From Artocarpus heterophyllus (Eukaryota; Streptophyta; Magnoliopsida; Rosales; Moraceae): a stretch of 64,000 nucleotides of DNA. The stretch's first letter is position 1, and every line of letters begins with the position of its first letter. Made by a program: the position numbers and the translations under genes. The DNA lies in the NCBI GenBank assembly GCA_025403435.1, contig CM046333.1, forward strand, positions 14,843,770-14,907,769, given 5' to 3'. The notes beneath the pieces were generated by a model that saw only the letters and a program-made list of their open reading frames with translations, searched no databases and had not been told where the DNA came from. Shown piece by piece: positions 1 through 13,324 of the stretch.

Positions 1-141
1 AATATTGTACGAGTCTCATAGTTGATCTATAAATCCGCAGTTGAGCTCTTTAGTTAAGTCCCACTGATTATCTACGAAGAAAGAAACACCATTGTTTTCA
101 GTGTCAGTTTTTGCTAACACAACATTTCTCGAGGCGTGCAG

Positions 142-461
142 TCCAAGTGGTGACAGATTCAAGCTGGAACAACCTTGTGATTGCGAGTGAGAACCCGGTG
201 CTGGTGGACTTTTGGGCGCCGTGGTGTGGTCCGTGCCGTATGATTGCCCCGGTGATTAACGAGCTGGCGAAAGAGTATTCGGGGAAAATAGACTGTTACA
301 AGCTCAACACTGACGATTGCCCCAGCATTGCCACACAATATGGCATCAGAAGCATCCCAACCGTGCTCTTTTTCAAAAATGGGGAGAAGAAAGAGAGCGT
401 CATTGGAGCAGTACCCAAGTCCACTTTATCCGCCACCATAAAGAAATATGTAGATGCTTGA
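142..461 (+). CDS. Chloroplast m-type thioredoxin, last exon (5' part outside window)
   Basis: Thioredoxins reduce disulfides on target enzymes; the m-type acts in the chloroplast stroma, reduced by ferredoxin-thioredoxin reductase. The translation shows the WCGPC active site after VLVDFWAP, the conserved cis-proline context [11 protein letters not shown], and the C-terminal GAVPKSTL region typical of plant m-type proteins. The stop codon is TGA at 459-461. An open frame with an ATG at 111 exists, but the sequence before position 142 looks like intron ending in gcgtgcag, and similarity to the family starts just after it (VQVVTDSSW). I therefore place a 3' splice site at 140/141 and start the exon at 142, in split-codon phase. 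The transit peptide and first exon lie upstream of the window. The domain is intact from the first beta strand to the end. Family assignment is firm; the exact m isoform is not decided. Confidence 0.9.
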
Positions 462-2657
462 ACGGTTAAAATACTCCATTGTAAGAAATATTAATCATAT
501 TCTCTTTGATATTGATATATTTGACTATACTTTTGAATTCTTATGTTTAATGTTAATATTTTGTGTCATTTGTACATTTAAGACTATCCTATTCTTATGT
601 TTAACGTTAATGTTGGCGAGTATTGTTTAAAGTAACGAGGATGTTTCTGTCTTCTAAAAAGCTTGTGCAAAATCGTAAGAAGAAATGTAACAGGACCACA
701 TTTCGCCTTGGAGATTGGCTGTTTTGATTTGATCCTTATCGTCCATTTGGTACCAAATATACTATTGATGAGAGTTATTTATACTATTGGTCCCAGAAAA
801 TATACATTCTTCTCACTTTGATCTCTAACATTGAGTTTTAGACGTTTAGTTAGCTTGAGATTTATGAAATATACAACGTTGGTTCTTCTATCAATAAATT
901 ATCTATTTTCAGATAGTATGTAACCTGAACATGGCTCCTAAATATGGTAAAAGAGACAAACTAAAATATATATATATATATATATAAGCAAATTTGGGAA
1001 AAATGAAAAAGAAAAAAATAGATTTAAAATAAAAACCAGATTTTGTCATCTGGTCCATATTTGTATTTCTTTTTCCTTTCAAAGTAAGGTTTATTTGAAA
1101 ATATATATTGCTGTCGGGCCATCGAGAAGGCCCATGTCAATTACAAGGCCCAGGAAGGCCCAAGGTTGAGCTTGGCCCATTTTGCCTTTGTTGTTCTCTA
1201 GAAAGTGTGTTTATTGGATAACGCCCTAGAAGAGTAAATCAGATTACTGTGTCTATTATTTAATTAAAGATATTCAAGATGACGATAAGTTCTCAATTTT
1301 ATTAGAATTTAAAAGGCTCCAAATACGCATAAGAGATAAACTCAATAGAAAATCTCATCAAAGTCAGTAAGCCAATTTAGATAGGAGATTTTCTTGTATT
1401 TAAATTTAAATTGTAACAAAAGGATTGAAATATGACCGAACTAGTAAACTATAAATGGAGGCTAGCCCTAGAGGGCAGCATTAAATTTAATTCTTGGCAC
1501 AAACCCTAGCTATAGCTTTGTATACACTATTCTTATAGTGAAACGCCCCTTCCCCTAAGAAAACCCTAGTAGACGTATATTTCAATTGAGGTGAATATTA
1601 TAAAAATTCTTGTGTGTTTTATATTCTTTTGTTGTTTATTTATTTTTCCTATGATAGATATATTTGGTGAAGAATTTAAGAGAGATATTTATTTGACGAG
1701 TTTTACTTGTCAACATATATATACACACACATATATATTTGCTTGTCAAATTTTATAACCATTTTATCCCTCTAAAACTGGCATGGGTCTTTTTCATGCT
1801 ACAAAAATGGACAGTTCAATAATAGATACGCTAAAATTGAATATTTATAAAACTTTGGGACAATGTGAAGTTGAATATGGAGGACCTAAGTCAGACAAGT
1901 GCATATCCTTAGCCTAGGGGTCAATATAATGTAAATAGCAATAATGAAAGAGAAAGGGAAATGAAAAGAAAGGGCACCGCGTGTGAGGTGAAATAGAGAG
2001 AGAGGTCAAAGAGGGGTGACAAGCAAGTGTGTTTATTTATTTTCGAGGCAAAAGAGAGGCGTTTATCAACAATGAGGTTTGGAGACGTGGCAGCGGAATG
2101 GAAATCTAGGGCTAGAGAGGTTGAGAATCTTTAGATTTGAGAGAGAGAGAAGGTAGCTGAATCTAACACTTCATTTGGTTAGAGAGATGGACAGTATGAA
2201 GGATAAGAGAATTTGAAGGGATGAAGATAGGAGAGAGGGAGAACAAGTCTCCACTCTTTGGCTTGGTATTGAAAAGAGAATAAGAATGATTGATAGACTT
2301 TTATTTGCAAGATTATTATATTGCCCAAGTTGTCTATATGAACTTTTTATGAATTTTTTAAATGTGTCTTTCAAATAATTTTTTTAATAGACAACGACCA
2401 TGTATTCTAGATATGGGAAAAATATGAATTTAAGGTAAAAAAAAAAAAAAAACCTTTTGTTTCAAGTTTTATCACAAAAATATGGTGGCAATATAATTAA
2501 TTGTCTATAATTATATAATGTATATGTATTTATAGTTTTCTGACATTAATGGCATTTTGGAGCATTTTGGAGCATAATCTTGATTTATAATCTTATAAAC
2601 GATCAACAAAATAAAAATTGAATGTAGGAACGTGTAATCTTGTTAAAGCATTAAAAC
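462..2657. other. Intergenic, AT-rich; no gene recognised
   Basis: This holds the thioredoxin 3' UTR, whose end was not located, and then AT-rich DNA. There is a (TA)n tract at about 967-986, a GGCCCA-rich patch at 1108-1185, and a TATAAATGG sequence near 1449 followed by two AAACCCTAG boxes near 1503 and 1560. A stretch near 2165-2250 (cacttcatttggtta) resembles a MITE end but I found no clear partner. Short open frames here look like chance frames. Confidence 0.5.
1108..1185. promoter_or_regulatory. Cluster of GGCCCA (site II-like) boxes
   Basis: About five GGCCCA or GGGCC boxes occur in 80 bp. In plants such site II boxes, often with AAACCCTA telo-boxes, mark promoters of housekeeping and ribosomal-protein genes. 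Here a TATAAATGG at about 1449 and telo-boxes near 1503 and 1560 follow on the plus strand, but no gene does. It may be a displaced promoter fragment or part of an unrecognised LTR. The function is inference only. Confidence 0.3.
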
Positions 2658-3255
2658 TAGGGGTGGCAAAACGGGTTGGCGGGTCGGGTTCGTGTCGGGT
2701 TGGAGTTAATTTTTACAAAATTAGGTCGACACTAACCCGACCCGTGACCCGAACGGGTTGAGAATTCTCAACCCTAACCCGACCCGTTTTGACACGGGTT
2801 GACACTAACCCGACCCGTGTCAACCCGTTTCTTATGCACAGTGTCAAAAAATAATAACCCGTGACCCGATTTTGACCCGTAACCCGATTATGACCTGCAA
2901 CCCGCCTCTAACCCGCCCACATTAATATATAAAATATTAAAAAAAAAAAATTAGAAGAGTTTCATACCACTTCAACAAGAAGATGAGTGATAAGAGAGGT
3001 AAGGTTTCATATTTTAAGAGCTTATATTATATATGAAATAATATTAATTTTTTAAAAGCTAATTAATTAAATACGGGTCAGAAACGGGTCATTTTCGTGT
3101 CAGACGGGTTGACCCGAACATGACCCGTTTTTTGACGGGTCAGTTTCGGGTCGACACTAAAATGACCCGTGGTCAAATTTTCAGACACTAACCCGCAAAA
3201 AATCATGTCGGATTCGTGTCGTGTCGTCGTGTCGCAACCCGTATTGCCGGCCCTA
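2658..3255. mobile_element. hAT-type MITE with perfect 8-bp target duplication
   Basis: The ends are imperfect terminal inverted repeats: TAGGGGTGGCAAAACGGGTT on the left, and the complement of TAGGGCCGGCAATACGGGTT on the right. The element is flanked on both sides by the identical 8-mer ATTAAAAC (2650-2657 and 3256-3263), the duplication length made by hAT transposases. The interior is filled with repeats of ACCCGACCCG and ACGGGTTGA type in both orientations around an AT-rich centre. There is no coding capacity, so it is non-autonomous. Confidence 0.88.
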
Positions 3256-3705
3256 ATTAAAACATAAGATAAAAATGGTCGTGTGTGTATATCAGATTTC
3301 TCTATAAAGATGGAAAATGGAAATTCTTGATTTCTCTAGAATTTAAAATTCTCACAATTTTTGAAGAGCAGAAGATTGGATTATACTTTGTATAAACGAG
3401 ATGAAGAAGAAAATAAAGAAGAGGTTTGATTAAAACTGCATATATATATATTTTTTTATTATTATTATTTTTTTTTTCCTAAAGGAAAAAATGTAGAACA
3501 ACAACAACAACCAAAAAAAAAAGAAGAGTGAAAGAATGAGCAAGTTTTAAGGCAAAAAAAAAAATGTAGCTGAAAATTTAGAGGGTAAAATAGTTTCTTT
3601 TCCCACCTGAAGATTCCCTCTATTCTCTCCATTGCCTGATCTGTCCAAGGTGGAGGGATCCACAATTGTGGGGTCCCAATGGATGGCCTATCCCCTCACG
3701 TATCC
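3256..3705. other. Intergenic spacer, no gene
   Basis: AT-rich with A and T runs near 3465-3560. A 66-residue frame on the minus strand is low-complexity (Phe, Ser and Cys from homopolymer runs) and is not supported as a gene. The last five bases are the left copy of the TATCC target duplication of the next element. Confidence 0.5.
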
Positions 3706-5498
3706 TATGACACCCGTTAATTTTTTAACAGGTATTATAGTAATTAAATTAAATAGTAGTGTGTCAATTGAAATTTGTTTAATCTAAAATCTATTTCATT
3801 CTATTCATTTCTACTTATTTTTAGATTTTCTAAAATTTTTCAATGCCTATTTAGTATATTTACAGAAACGACCTTGGAACTTCTCATTATTTATGAAAAT
3901 GACATTTTGGCATTATGTGACTAAAAGTTTACTGAAGAGACTCACTTCTTCACCTGCCTCAATTATTTTCCTCTCCCTATCTCTTTCACGTCTTTCTATT
4001 TTTCTTTCTCCGCATTTCTCTCCTTTCTTTCTTTTCTCTTTCTTCTTTCTTCTTTGTTCTTTCTTCCACGATAAGATTAGCAGAGAGAACTAAAGGAAGA
4101 GAGAACTAAAGGAAGAGCTCAAACTTCCTTTAAGATTTTCAAGATCTTATCTCATAAATCTTCACAAACAACTTCCCACAAACTCAAGGATCAAGGAGAT
4201 TTAAACGTTTTCAAGATCAAACAATGGATTTAAACTAAGTTTTGAGGTTAGATTTTCAAAAACTTTAATCTTGATTTTAAGTTGTATTTGATATGAAAAT
4301 TTGTCAGAAATATGTTTTTGATGTTTAGAGAAGGTTATGTATTGTTTACATATAGTTTTTATGTTTAAAAAAGCTGTTAGGAAACTAAGAATTGGATTAA
4401 AGGGCTTAGAAAACGAATTATGGGTTATCTGTATGAGTTTTTCACAAAAACTACATGTCGTCTTTTTTTTTCATACAGAAATTCAATAAAAACCAAGTTT
4501 TGGATGGGATTCGAACCCCCAACCTTAGGAACAATCAAAGGGAGTCAAACCACTAGTATAAAGGTAGTTGTTTGATTATTTATGTTTCGGAAATCATAAA
4601 TAGTTTTCTATAAAGCCTGTAATTTCAAATAATTTTATTTTAATAAATATCCAACTTTTTAATTATTTTAATTATAAATATTTTAAAATCATATTACTTA
4701 TTTAAAGAATTTATTTTCACATATCTCATACCAAAATAAAATTTGTATATTTTAATTTTATTGTTATTTTAGCATTTACTAAAATTAAGTTAGAAAAGTG
4801 ATATTCACAATTTTAGTACTCTAATGATTACGGCACACTAATAAAAATAAATGATAAATTGACATAATTAAAAATTAGGATTTAAGTTAAAGTATGGTTA
4901 TTTTATACGTTTTAGGACAATCGCATGCTTGGAGCTTACGTGGTGAATTGTGTAAGCTGAGAATTGTCAGTGGATGTTTGTAAAGAGGTATGGATTCTAT
5001 TACTCATCTTTTGTAAGGTTTTTATAGAATTAAAATTGATTGTTTTACCGCAAAATATATATATCTATTTTGAACTGGTATTATATGAGTATCACATATG
5101 AAACTATGACATGGACTTGTCTTGTATGGCGAGGAATATAATGAATTGACACATGTTGTTATAAATTGAGAAGCATGGTTAGGAAAACTGACTCTATAAA
5201 TAATGATTTAATATAGAGAAATGGTGAGACATGAAGAGGGCGGCGGTTACGTCCTTAGGTGCGAATACCCTAAAAGGCAAAATAGGGAGAAGGTGATGAG
5301 GCTTCCTTGGGTTGAAAGTCCCAAAACACACTGTACAGGAATCGACTTGGTGAGGACTCGGGCCTTGATGTCCCCTTACTGGAACACCCTTGGAATGTTT
5401 AGAGGGTGATCAAGCGCGTCCATTTGGGTTTCGATGAGTTGAGTGATACTCTATTTAACGTGGATACCTAGGAATAATGAACAACTGTAATATTTGTG

Positions 5499-5530
<32 letters not shown>

Positions 5531-6065
5531 AAACTCGGTAATGATTAACTATGATATCCACGGAATATGATTATAATAAATCTTATAATCTGAATAATGG
5601 TGAGTATTAACTAACCATGTAGGTTTTAATGTGCTAATAATAAAACCTAAAGGTGAGTAATGGTTTTTCCTACTGAGCATATTGTCGCTCATTCTTTTAT
5701 ATTTTCATCTTTTTAGGACTCATTAAGTGTGAGATGGCTACGAGAAAAATAGTTAGGGAAGCTATGTAACTATATTACGTTGGGACTGCTTCAATTGCTA
5801 AGAATATTCTTCATGATAATGTAAGCATCGATGTTACTTTCTGTGACTGTATTAAGATGTGTTGAGGGTTGAAAAGATGACGATGATAGTTTTATATTAT
5901 TAAATTTAATGTGCTACATTAAACTGTGGTTTAATTCTCGTTTATATTTTTATTTTTGATTTGAGAGTTTTTATTTAAGTCTTAGGCAACTTTATTCTTA
6001 AAGTTTTACTTTTATTTTTATTTTTATTTTTATTCATTAAAAACTGTTAACCTATGGGCATTACA
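3706..6065 (+). mobile_element. Ty3/gypsy-type solo LTR, plus orientation
   Basis: It starts TATGACACCC (family consensus TGTGACACCC with one G to A change) and ends GGGCATTACA. The same 5-mer TATCC lies directly on both sides (3701-3705 and 6066-6070), so it is an intact insertion reduced to one LTR by recombination. The sequence matches, in reverse, the LTRs at 15985-18453, 34358-36837 and 37218-39493. A 62-residue frame at 5221-5409 lies in a block conserved between these LTRs but has no protein features and is not called as a gene. A (TA)n tract sits near 5500. Confidence 0.88.
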
Positions 6066-6994
6066 TATCCTCTCCATCCCTCCCTCCTTCCTTCCAACCC
6101 AGCGGCTGATTTAGTCCTTCCCTCCACTCCTCTCCCTTCAACCGCTCCATCCACCCATTAATCCTTCCTACCAAATAAGCTGTAAAAGAACTAGATGGAG
6201 CACGCTTAGTTTATTTTTATTGGAATCAACACAATCTGAGGGAACCACAGCCTATGTTTTGCTTTTAGACAGAAATGACCCCAACCCCAACATAGAGTCC
6301 ATTGGTTTTCAGTTTTTTAATCTGACTAACATCCGGTGATGATGTGGCACCGACTTGTTAGGAAGACGTCCATAATCTTTCATCATGATAGTTAATTAGA
6401 GTAACATCACTTGAATTTGAGTTTCTTTAATAAATACTTTTTTTGAGTCGTTTAAGAACAAATGGGAAATTTATTTGACCAACAGGAAAGGAAATAGAAT
6501 ACCCCGGACCAAAGCAACTATTGCAATCTGGAGGGAGTTTCAGCGAAGACACTATTGACATGGAAAAAAAAAAAAAAAAAACAAAACAAAACAAAACGAC
6601 GACTCCACACTACCAACGGCAAATTTGGTTAAATATTATAAATCAACGTGAGGAGAATTATGAAAATAATAATAAATCACGATGAGGACTTTTTAGACGC
6701 GAAAAAAGAAAAGAACATATAGAAGTACATTAAAAACACAAGAAAAATTAGCCCATCAGCCACACAACCAGCCACCAGATTTTCCTTTTTTCTTATATAT
6801 AAATAACAGATTAGTACAAAGTGGGAAGTAGCCCTGTTTTCACCTCCTGTTTGTTTTCTTTTTCCTTTTTTTTCCCCCAAAAAAACCATTTCCACAGGGC
6901 CACCGCAGGCAATTCTGCCATTTTTCTCATGCTGCACAAGCAGCCATGATCAAGGACCATAAACATGTCAAGACTGGTAGGTCAATCGAGCTAT
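6066..6994. other. SEU 3' UTR and 3' flank
   Basis: Downstream of the SEU stop (on the minus strand). It includes the 3' UTR, whose polyadenylation site I could not place, a poly-A run near 6564, and a CT-rich patch near 6070-6170. An 86-residue frame at 6677-6937 on the minus strand falls in the expected 3' UTR, is lysine- and phenylalanine-rich, and is not supported as a gene. Confidence 0.5.
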
Positions 6995-9900
6995 TCAAGG
7001 GGAAGGTTTCCAATCAAATTGAAGATTATTAAAGCCATTAACAGCTCCTAACCCACTAAGCAGCTGGTTCCCCAAATCTTGCTGTTGATGATGCATAATC
7101 TGGTCTCGACCTATCAATGGCATTCCTACCCTCCCATTCATCATGGCATTATTTCCCATTGCAGTTCTGATTCCATTAACCATGGCAGATTGACCAAGTC
7201 CACCGCCCATTGAGCCAAATCCAGCACCCGGAATACCTGAATTACTGTTCAACAACCCATTCCCCACTAGGCAGTTTCCACCATTCATGCCCGTGTTGCT
7301 GCTCGTTGACAAGATCCCGTTCACATTCTTCACATCATTCCCCATAGCCCCACCACCAACCATACCTCCTCCGTTGAGCTGGTTGGACATCATCATCTCA
7401 TGCAAGATTTTCTGGACAGAGCTCTGGGAATCACTTGGATCAGCCTCGCCAGAGAGAGCCGGCTGTTGCTGCATGGAGATATTTGCCGGTGAGTTTGCTG
7501 TACTCATGTGATTGCCAGCTGTTAAGGCACCATGTGATGTTTGTGGTACATTGTTAGACGACGAGGGCGTCGGTGACTGGAAGGGGGAAGGGTTGGGTTG
7601 TGACTGCGGAATCGTACAGGAAGAACCTGGGGAAGGAATCTGAACCGAACTACCTCCGTATGGACTGCTTGCATTATTCATGGAATTTTGTTGTCTGGAA
7701 TTCATGGAATTTTGGTGGAGAAGCCCTGCAATGGTGCTTGCAGAGGAAGATGTGGAAGCTGGGTTAAGAGGGTTATTGACACTAACAACACCATTGCTAG
7801 TGGCAAGCTGCATGGTGCCTTGGACAGAGCTCTGATCACCATTCGAATTCTGGGCCATTGCTGGCTGCTGCTGCTGCTGCTGTAGCAGTTCTTCAGAGTG
7901 TTGCACTTGATTGTGAAGCCCAGATGTCGTGCTTGTTCTTCGAGGAAACTTCGCCAGGCTCTCTGAAAAAAGGGGGCAAAAAATAGACACAAAATCAGTT
8001 TGCTAGAGTGATACATTCAACGGACTGCTATAGTGATACTAATTCCTGCTAAACATAATATAAAACAACACAAGCTAGGTAAGAGAATCAAAGCCAATCT
8101 CCATTTTAATCCTTGAATAAAAGAAAAGCACTCTCGTAGAGAGGCTGAAAAATATACAAAGAGCAACACAATCACCACGTAGATGGCTCAATACCCAATA
8201 CTCGCAGTCATTATAATTTCCATAGTTTTTCCTAAAGAATTAAACTTCGATTGTCCTTGTCCCCAAGCCCCAGACTCCACCCTCTTACGCAACAGGAGCC
8301 TGGTTGGCTCAAGCATTGAAAAATTGGTAGTACAAAATGCATAGCCTTAAGGATGGAGCTTTTCCTAGGAAAGAAGGTACAGTGAGCTACTAAAATCATT
8401 TCATCACTGTTGTTGTACAACACCCTGAGGGATAGATGGTTTCTTTTCTCCTTTCGCTGGCAATTTTAGTGCTATGGTTGCCTATCTACAAGTTGTTGGT
8501 CACTTTGGCAAAAAATCAATTTCTGCAATCTAATGTACAGTGTCAGTAAGAGACTTCAAACTCAAGATGTCCTTATTCAATAAAGGTAACATCAAAGTGG
8601 AGCCTATGGGATCCAAAACAGGATCCTGCTAAATAACTTACCATGTTTCCCAAAGCTATTAGCTCAGACTAGGAACTTTCTGGTTAAAAAAGACACCGGA
8701 GAAGACCAGTACATGTATGGTGCAAAAGCGGTTTTTATCTTAACTGGCACATACCTTGGGCCATGGGGAGATTCTAAATATTGGATCCTTCCTTTCCCCC
8801 ACAAAATAACCAGAATAAGAATGGCTGAAATTCTCCCAAATGCCACATTATTCAATATGACTTCTAAAATCAGACTTTTAAAATAAGTACTCATAACTTT
8901 GGATCGTGCCACAAAAGTTACATCAATCGATTCAATTAAACCATATTTAAGCACCAAGGCTTAGTTTTATCAAAACTCAAGCCTGAGAAATTCTTGAGTG
9001 TCTCTTCTTTATCATAACCACACTCTCGGACAAAAAATTTTGTAACTTGCAAATGGAAATGGAATAACAAAATTAGAATTTCGTTTTCCTAATCAGCAGG
9101 AAATGGAATAACAAAACTGAAATGTCTACATCCTAATCAGCAGCTAATTCTTTGCCTATCTATGCACTTAAATCATTCACAATCTGGCAACCTGATTCTT
9201 TTCCTTCTTCCCGTCCCTCCCTCCACCCAAAGAAAAGGAATAACTTCTCTTCACGACCCAGGAGAAAGAGAAAAGAAAAATGTAAACCAACAGAGAAAAG
9301 AAATCAAATATAGATCTCATGTCTCAACTTTGAAAAACCTTATATACGCAAGGAAAAAAATGAAAATAAAAAAAGTCCGCCAAGAAATAATAATATTAAT
9401 AATTGCATTCAGCTTACCCATAGGCCCTGTTCCTGTTTCTCGACTGTAATCAATCAGGTCTTTCATACTATTCACCACTTCTGATATCTGCAGTGCACGA
9501 ATAAAGACATAAACGCACATATTATGAACACAAAGGGAATAACCGTCATGTTAATACAAAGGGGGACATTTCACATTAATAAGTCTTATTAAGCTTAGCC
9601 TGCATGCATATTTCATTACAAAATATTTTCTACAAATTATGTCGCAATGCTACATTTACATAGTGAAATATACAGGTGAAATCAAAGATTCATGTCATTT
9701 TTTATTGTTTAGAATAAAAGACAAAACAAATTACTACCTGCAGGCAGCGTACATATCTCTTTGTATAACCTAAATCATTCACTAATGGCACTTCCAAAGT
9801 TTTCGCCAATTGTCTAGCTGATGCCACAAACCTAAATCAAGCCAAAGCATCAAAGGTCATGAGATATAGAGTTTTCACAAGGCAATCACTGATGTTATAA

Positions 9901-12900
9901 ACAAACATTATTAGATAGCACATGAACTGTAGTATGTTTAACGTTCGACAAATAGGAAATGAAGTATCAAATGGAAAGAAGAGGAGGCAGATGATAATAT
10001 TAGGACGTAAGGAGCTAGAGCACGAGCAAAAGTAATATGAACAAGTAAATTCAACTTTATTGATGAGACTGAAGGGAAATTAAGCAAGAGAAAATGGCCA
10101 AATACGCATATAAATGCTTAGCGTGCGAGAGAGCAAAACTAAGCTTTTTCTTTCCCCAGATACCCCATTAAGGAAGACGAACAATTGCCAAAATTTACAA
10201 CAATAATGAATAAAATACTTTACATAAGATATCAGAGCCAGGAACCTACATATTACAATTATTTTGCATCTCTGGAATTGATAAATTGGATGAAGCATTT
10301 TGAGTAGCAGCCTGGTATTTCTGAGCTGCATTACCAAGCTGACTAACCTGTATGGTTTAGGCAACAGTTAAATATGCACATGGTAAACCAATAGCACAAG
10401 CTTCAGATTATCCTTTCGAAATAAAGATTGCTGCCAATAGATTAAACTTAGTGCAGCAAAGACAGCTTAATCGAAATATATGCATTTGATGTTTTCATTT
10501 ATATCCAAACCTTCACCAACTAAATCCACAGCTTGATTTTTTTATTCAAATTTAATGATTAATACAGTCAGAAACGTATTGAAACTCCCGTGTTAATTTG
10601 ATCAAACTAGGAGCAGTATTTAACATTTGACCAACAGAACAAACAAAAGGCTAATTAGTGTAAACATCCAGCCTCACGCTACTGATACCAAAAAACCAAA
10701 TTTAACACAATTACACTTGTAGCACTACTAAAGCTTAAAGGTGGCAAGATATTTAATGGGAACACAATCAAGCCTGAAGCAAGTGGAAAGAATGCGATTA
10801 ATGCACCCACAGAAACCAAATCTTATCATTCCACGAAATCATGGTAACTCAAAACAGTTCATGCGTATAGGATTGCAGAGAGATCTGAAATAGTTGAAGA
10901 CACTAAAACTCCTAAAACATGTCTAGCAAAGTAAGTGAAACAAAGATGCCTTTGTTATACCCTATATTTATTGACTTCTCAAACGGCAAAAGCTTTTGGA
11001 CAAAAGTGTAGGATACAATTGATACGTGAAGTGCCTCCTCATTGCTAAATGAAGGCTTCTACCTTATTAGTATACCAATCATCAGGTTATCTTCATTTAT
11101 TCTGTTTAAATTTAAATTTCAGAAAGATGTCCAAGCCCGTTACTTGCAAATTTCAGCAATATGAGATTAGAACTTCCTTTGTTGTGAAGAAACACTATTT
11201 TCAAATAACCTGAGGTATCAACAATCTTCGAGGGATGAGTTCTTCATGACGCCTTGCACAAAATTCCCAAGAGCATATCTGCCAAAAAGAACAAATATAA
11301 ATAACTAATGCCAGAGGAAAATTGAAGCAAAAGGTATGTAAAATCACTTTATATTTCTTTTCTCCACAACCTTAAGATCTGGAGAGAACACTATTCGAAG
11401 TTGGCCATCACGAACAACGCGAAGTTGCTCAAAAACACTTTCTTGAATTGCCTTTGCATAGTCTAAGACAATCTGGCCTGATGAATTATGGTACTCACGG
11501 GGCATATCAATATACAAAAGTTCCTCCAAGGTACCACTTTCATACTTAATTTTGAATAGCCGGGGGAGAACCTCAACAGTCGCTTCTGAGAAAACATATG
11601 TCATATATCAATAACAAATGGAAACCGGAGCATAATATTATCAAACATCATTAAAGATACTAGACTAAAAAGCAGTCAAGACCTGGACTATAACTGAAAC
11701 TAACTTTAGACCAAAATAAGAGGAAAACAACAGTGAAATTTTGAAGAGTAGACCATACAACATACCAAAACCACGGCCAGGTTTCTGATTGCATATTTCA
11801 CAATGCCATACGTCCTGCAAAGTATTTAAATTGAGTTAAATTCAGAATTGAGTATCAATACGCTGCAAAAACAGCAGATCTGCTCAAGAATATAAATCAA
11901 AATACCACTCAGATTTCTAAGCAACTCTTAACAGTTTGATGACTTGGATCCTTCCCAGTTGTCAGTAAATATTTATGTATCATGCCAAGAAACAAGACAA
12001 TGAAGAGATGAAGCTAACCAGATTCAGAGTTGGCTCATCCTCAGCAATAGTTAAATGTCATAATGTTCTTTCATCAGCATACCTGAGGGAAAACACCAGT
12101 TGTTTGTCGGCCACTTCCATACATAGAAACACACCATTTCTTTTTTGCATGGGGTGCAAAGAACTCGGCAACAAATTTCCTCCAGAATTCAATGTTATTG
12201 TCCTGCATGGAAAGCAGTCATAACTCATGCAGTAATAAACAAAATAGAGGGGGGAAAAAGGAACTTCACTGCTTAGAGTATCATACTTCAGGCCTCTGTT
12301 GTTGTTGGTGCATGTAACTCGTCAAACGCCTTGCACACATTCCAGGTTCATACGGGGGTTTTGCAGGTGATCTCAACGGCAAATTCTGCGGTTGAAGCTG
12401 CTGTAATTGAGACCGTTGTTGAGGCATTACTTTTAAGAGTTGTTGCTGGTGTTGCTGTTGCATATGTAAGTATCTTTGTTGCTGCAAAAGATTAATATGA
12501 GCTGCAGCAGCCTGAGAGGAATGCCTTGACATGTGTAGGAACTGCTGTTGCTGCTGCTGCATAAACAACGGCTGGTCCGAATGTTGGGGTTCCAACTTTA
12601 CTGGCGCCAAGCCTCGCATAGTCTGATGTTGTTGTGGTTCCAATTTCACTGAACTAAAACTTCTCAAGGGGTGCAACTGCTGCTGCTGTGGCTGTGGTTG
12701 TTGTCCATGCTGATCGTTACTAACTTGGGGCTCTACCTTGACTGGTCCAACGGCAGCAAGGCCTCCTCGAATAGCTTGATATTGCTGCTGATGTTGCTGT
12801 GCATTGTGAGGGGTGGAAAACTGTTGCATTGGCTGCTGACCATGCTGAAAACTCTGAGGCTTAAGCTGCTGAGACTGTTGTTGATCAGGCAACAGCTGGT

Positions 12901-13324
12901 TACCAGAAGCATTAGAAAACTGTTGACCCTGACCTTGAACAGATGAACCAGGGTTAGCCATACTTGACGCAACATATGTTGACGAAGGAGCATTGAAGCT
13001 CATTCTGTTGCCAACAGAAGAAAGTGGATCTGACTCAGCCCCTGCATCAATACCTCCACGATGACAACTCCCAGGACCAGGAAGCCCTGAATTCGGAATC
13101 CCATTTCCAAAAGACTGATTTAGTAGTGAAGACACGTTAGGAACATTTCCAAGCATATTCATGTTGTTAAATTGAGTGCGCTGGGAGACAAGCGAAGGAA
13201 ACGCCGCCTGTGCAGGCAGGGGACCCCCTTGAGCTCCCAACATACCAGAACTCGATCTCAAGAGTGACGGTGGAACAGACTGGGCACCACCACCAATAGG
13301 AGTCGGCGGCCCCGAAGGCACCAT
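6995..13324 (-). CDS. SEU: SEUSS transcriptional co-repressor (LDB-domain, Q-rich), complete
   Basis: SEU is a nuclear adaptor that, with LEUNIG, represses floral homeotic and other developmental genes; it has no DNA-binding domain of its own. Coding exons: 12287-13324, 12083-12202, 11766-11814, 11371-11585, 11210-11278, 10250-10347, 9738-9831, 9418-9487 and 6995-7962. All introns are GT-AG and phases join without frame breaks, giving 906 residues (Arabidopsis SEU is 877). Residues 1-346 are Pro/Gly- then Gln-rich with repeated VKLEPQ motifs. About 347-585 form the conserved LIM-domain-binding core (NNIEFWRKFV, KPGRGFEA, YESGTLEELLY, RIVFSPDLK, LQISEVVNSMKDLIDYSRET). The tail is Gln-, Ser-, Asn- and Gly-rich and ends VNGFNNLQFDW. 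The ATG at 13324 lies just after a 3' splice site (AG at 13336-13337); a frame opening further upstream would begin with TTG inside the same exon. It is convergent with nothing close by. Confidence 0.95.

Noticed and set aside
111..141. ATG at 111 as the start of a short cytosolic thioredoxin
   Set aside because: The bases before 142 look like intron with a 3' splice site, and similarity to m-type thioredoxin begins only after it.
5221..5409. 62-residue frame as a small gene
   Set aside because: It lies in a conserved block of a solo LTR whose relatives break the frame; no protein motif.
7287..7885. Plus-strand frames opposite the last SEU exon
   Set aside because: They are antisense shadows of the SEU coding sequence, whose minus-strand frame matches the known protein.
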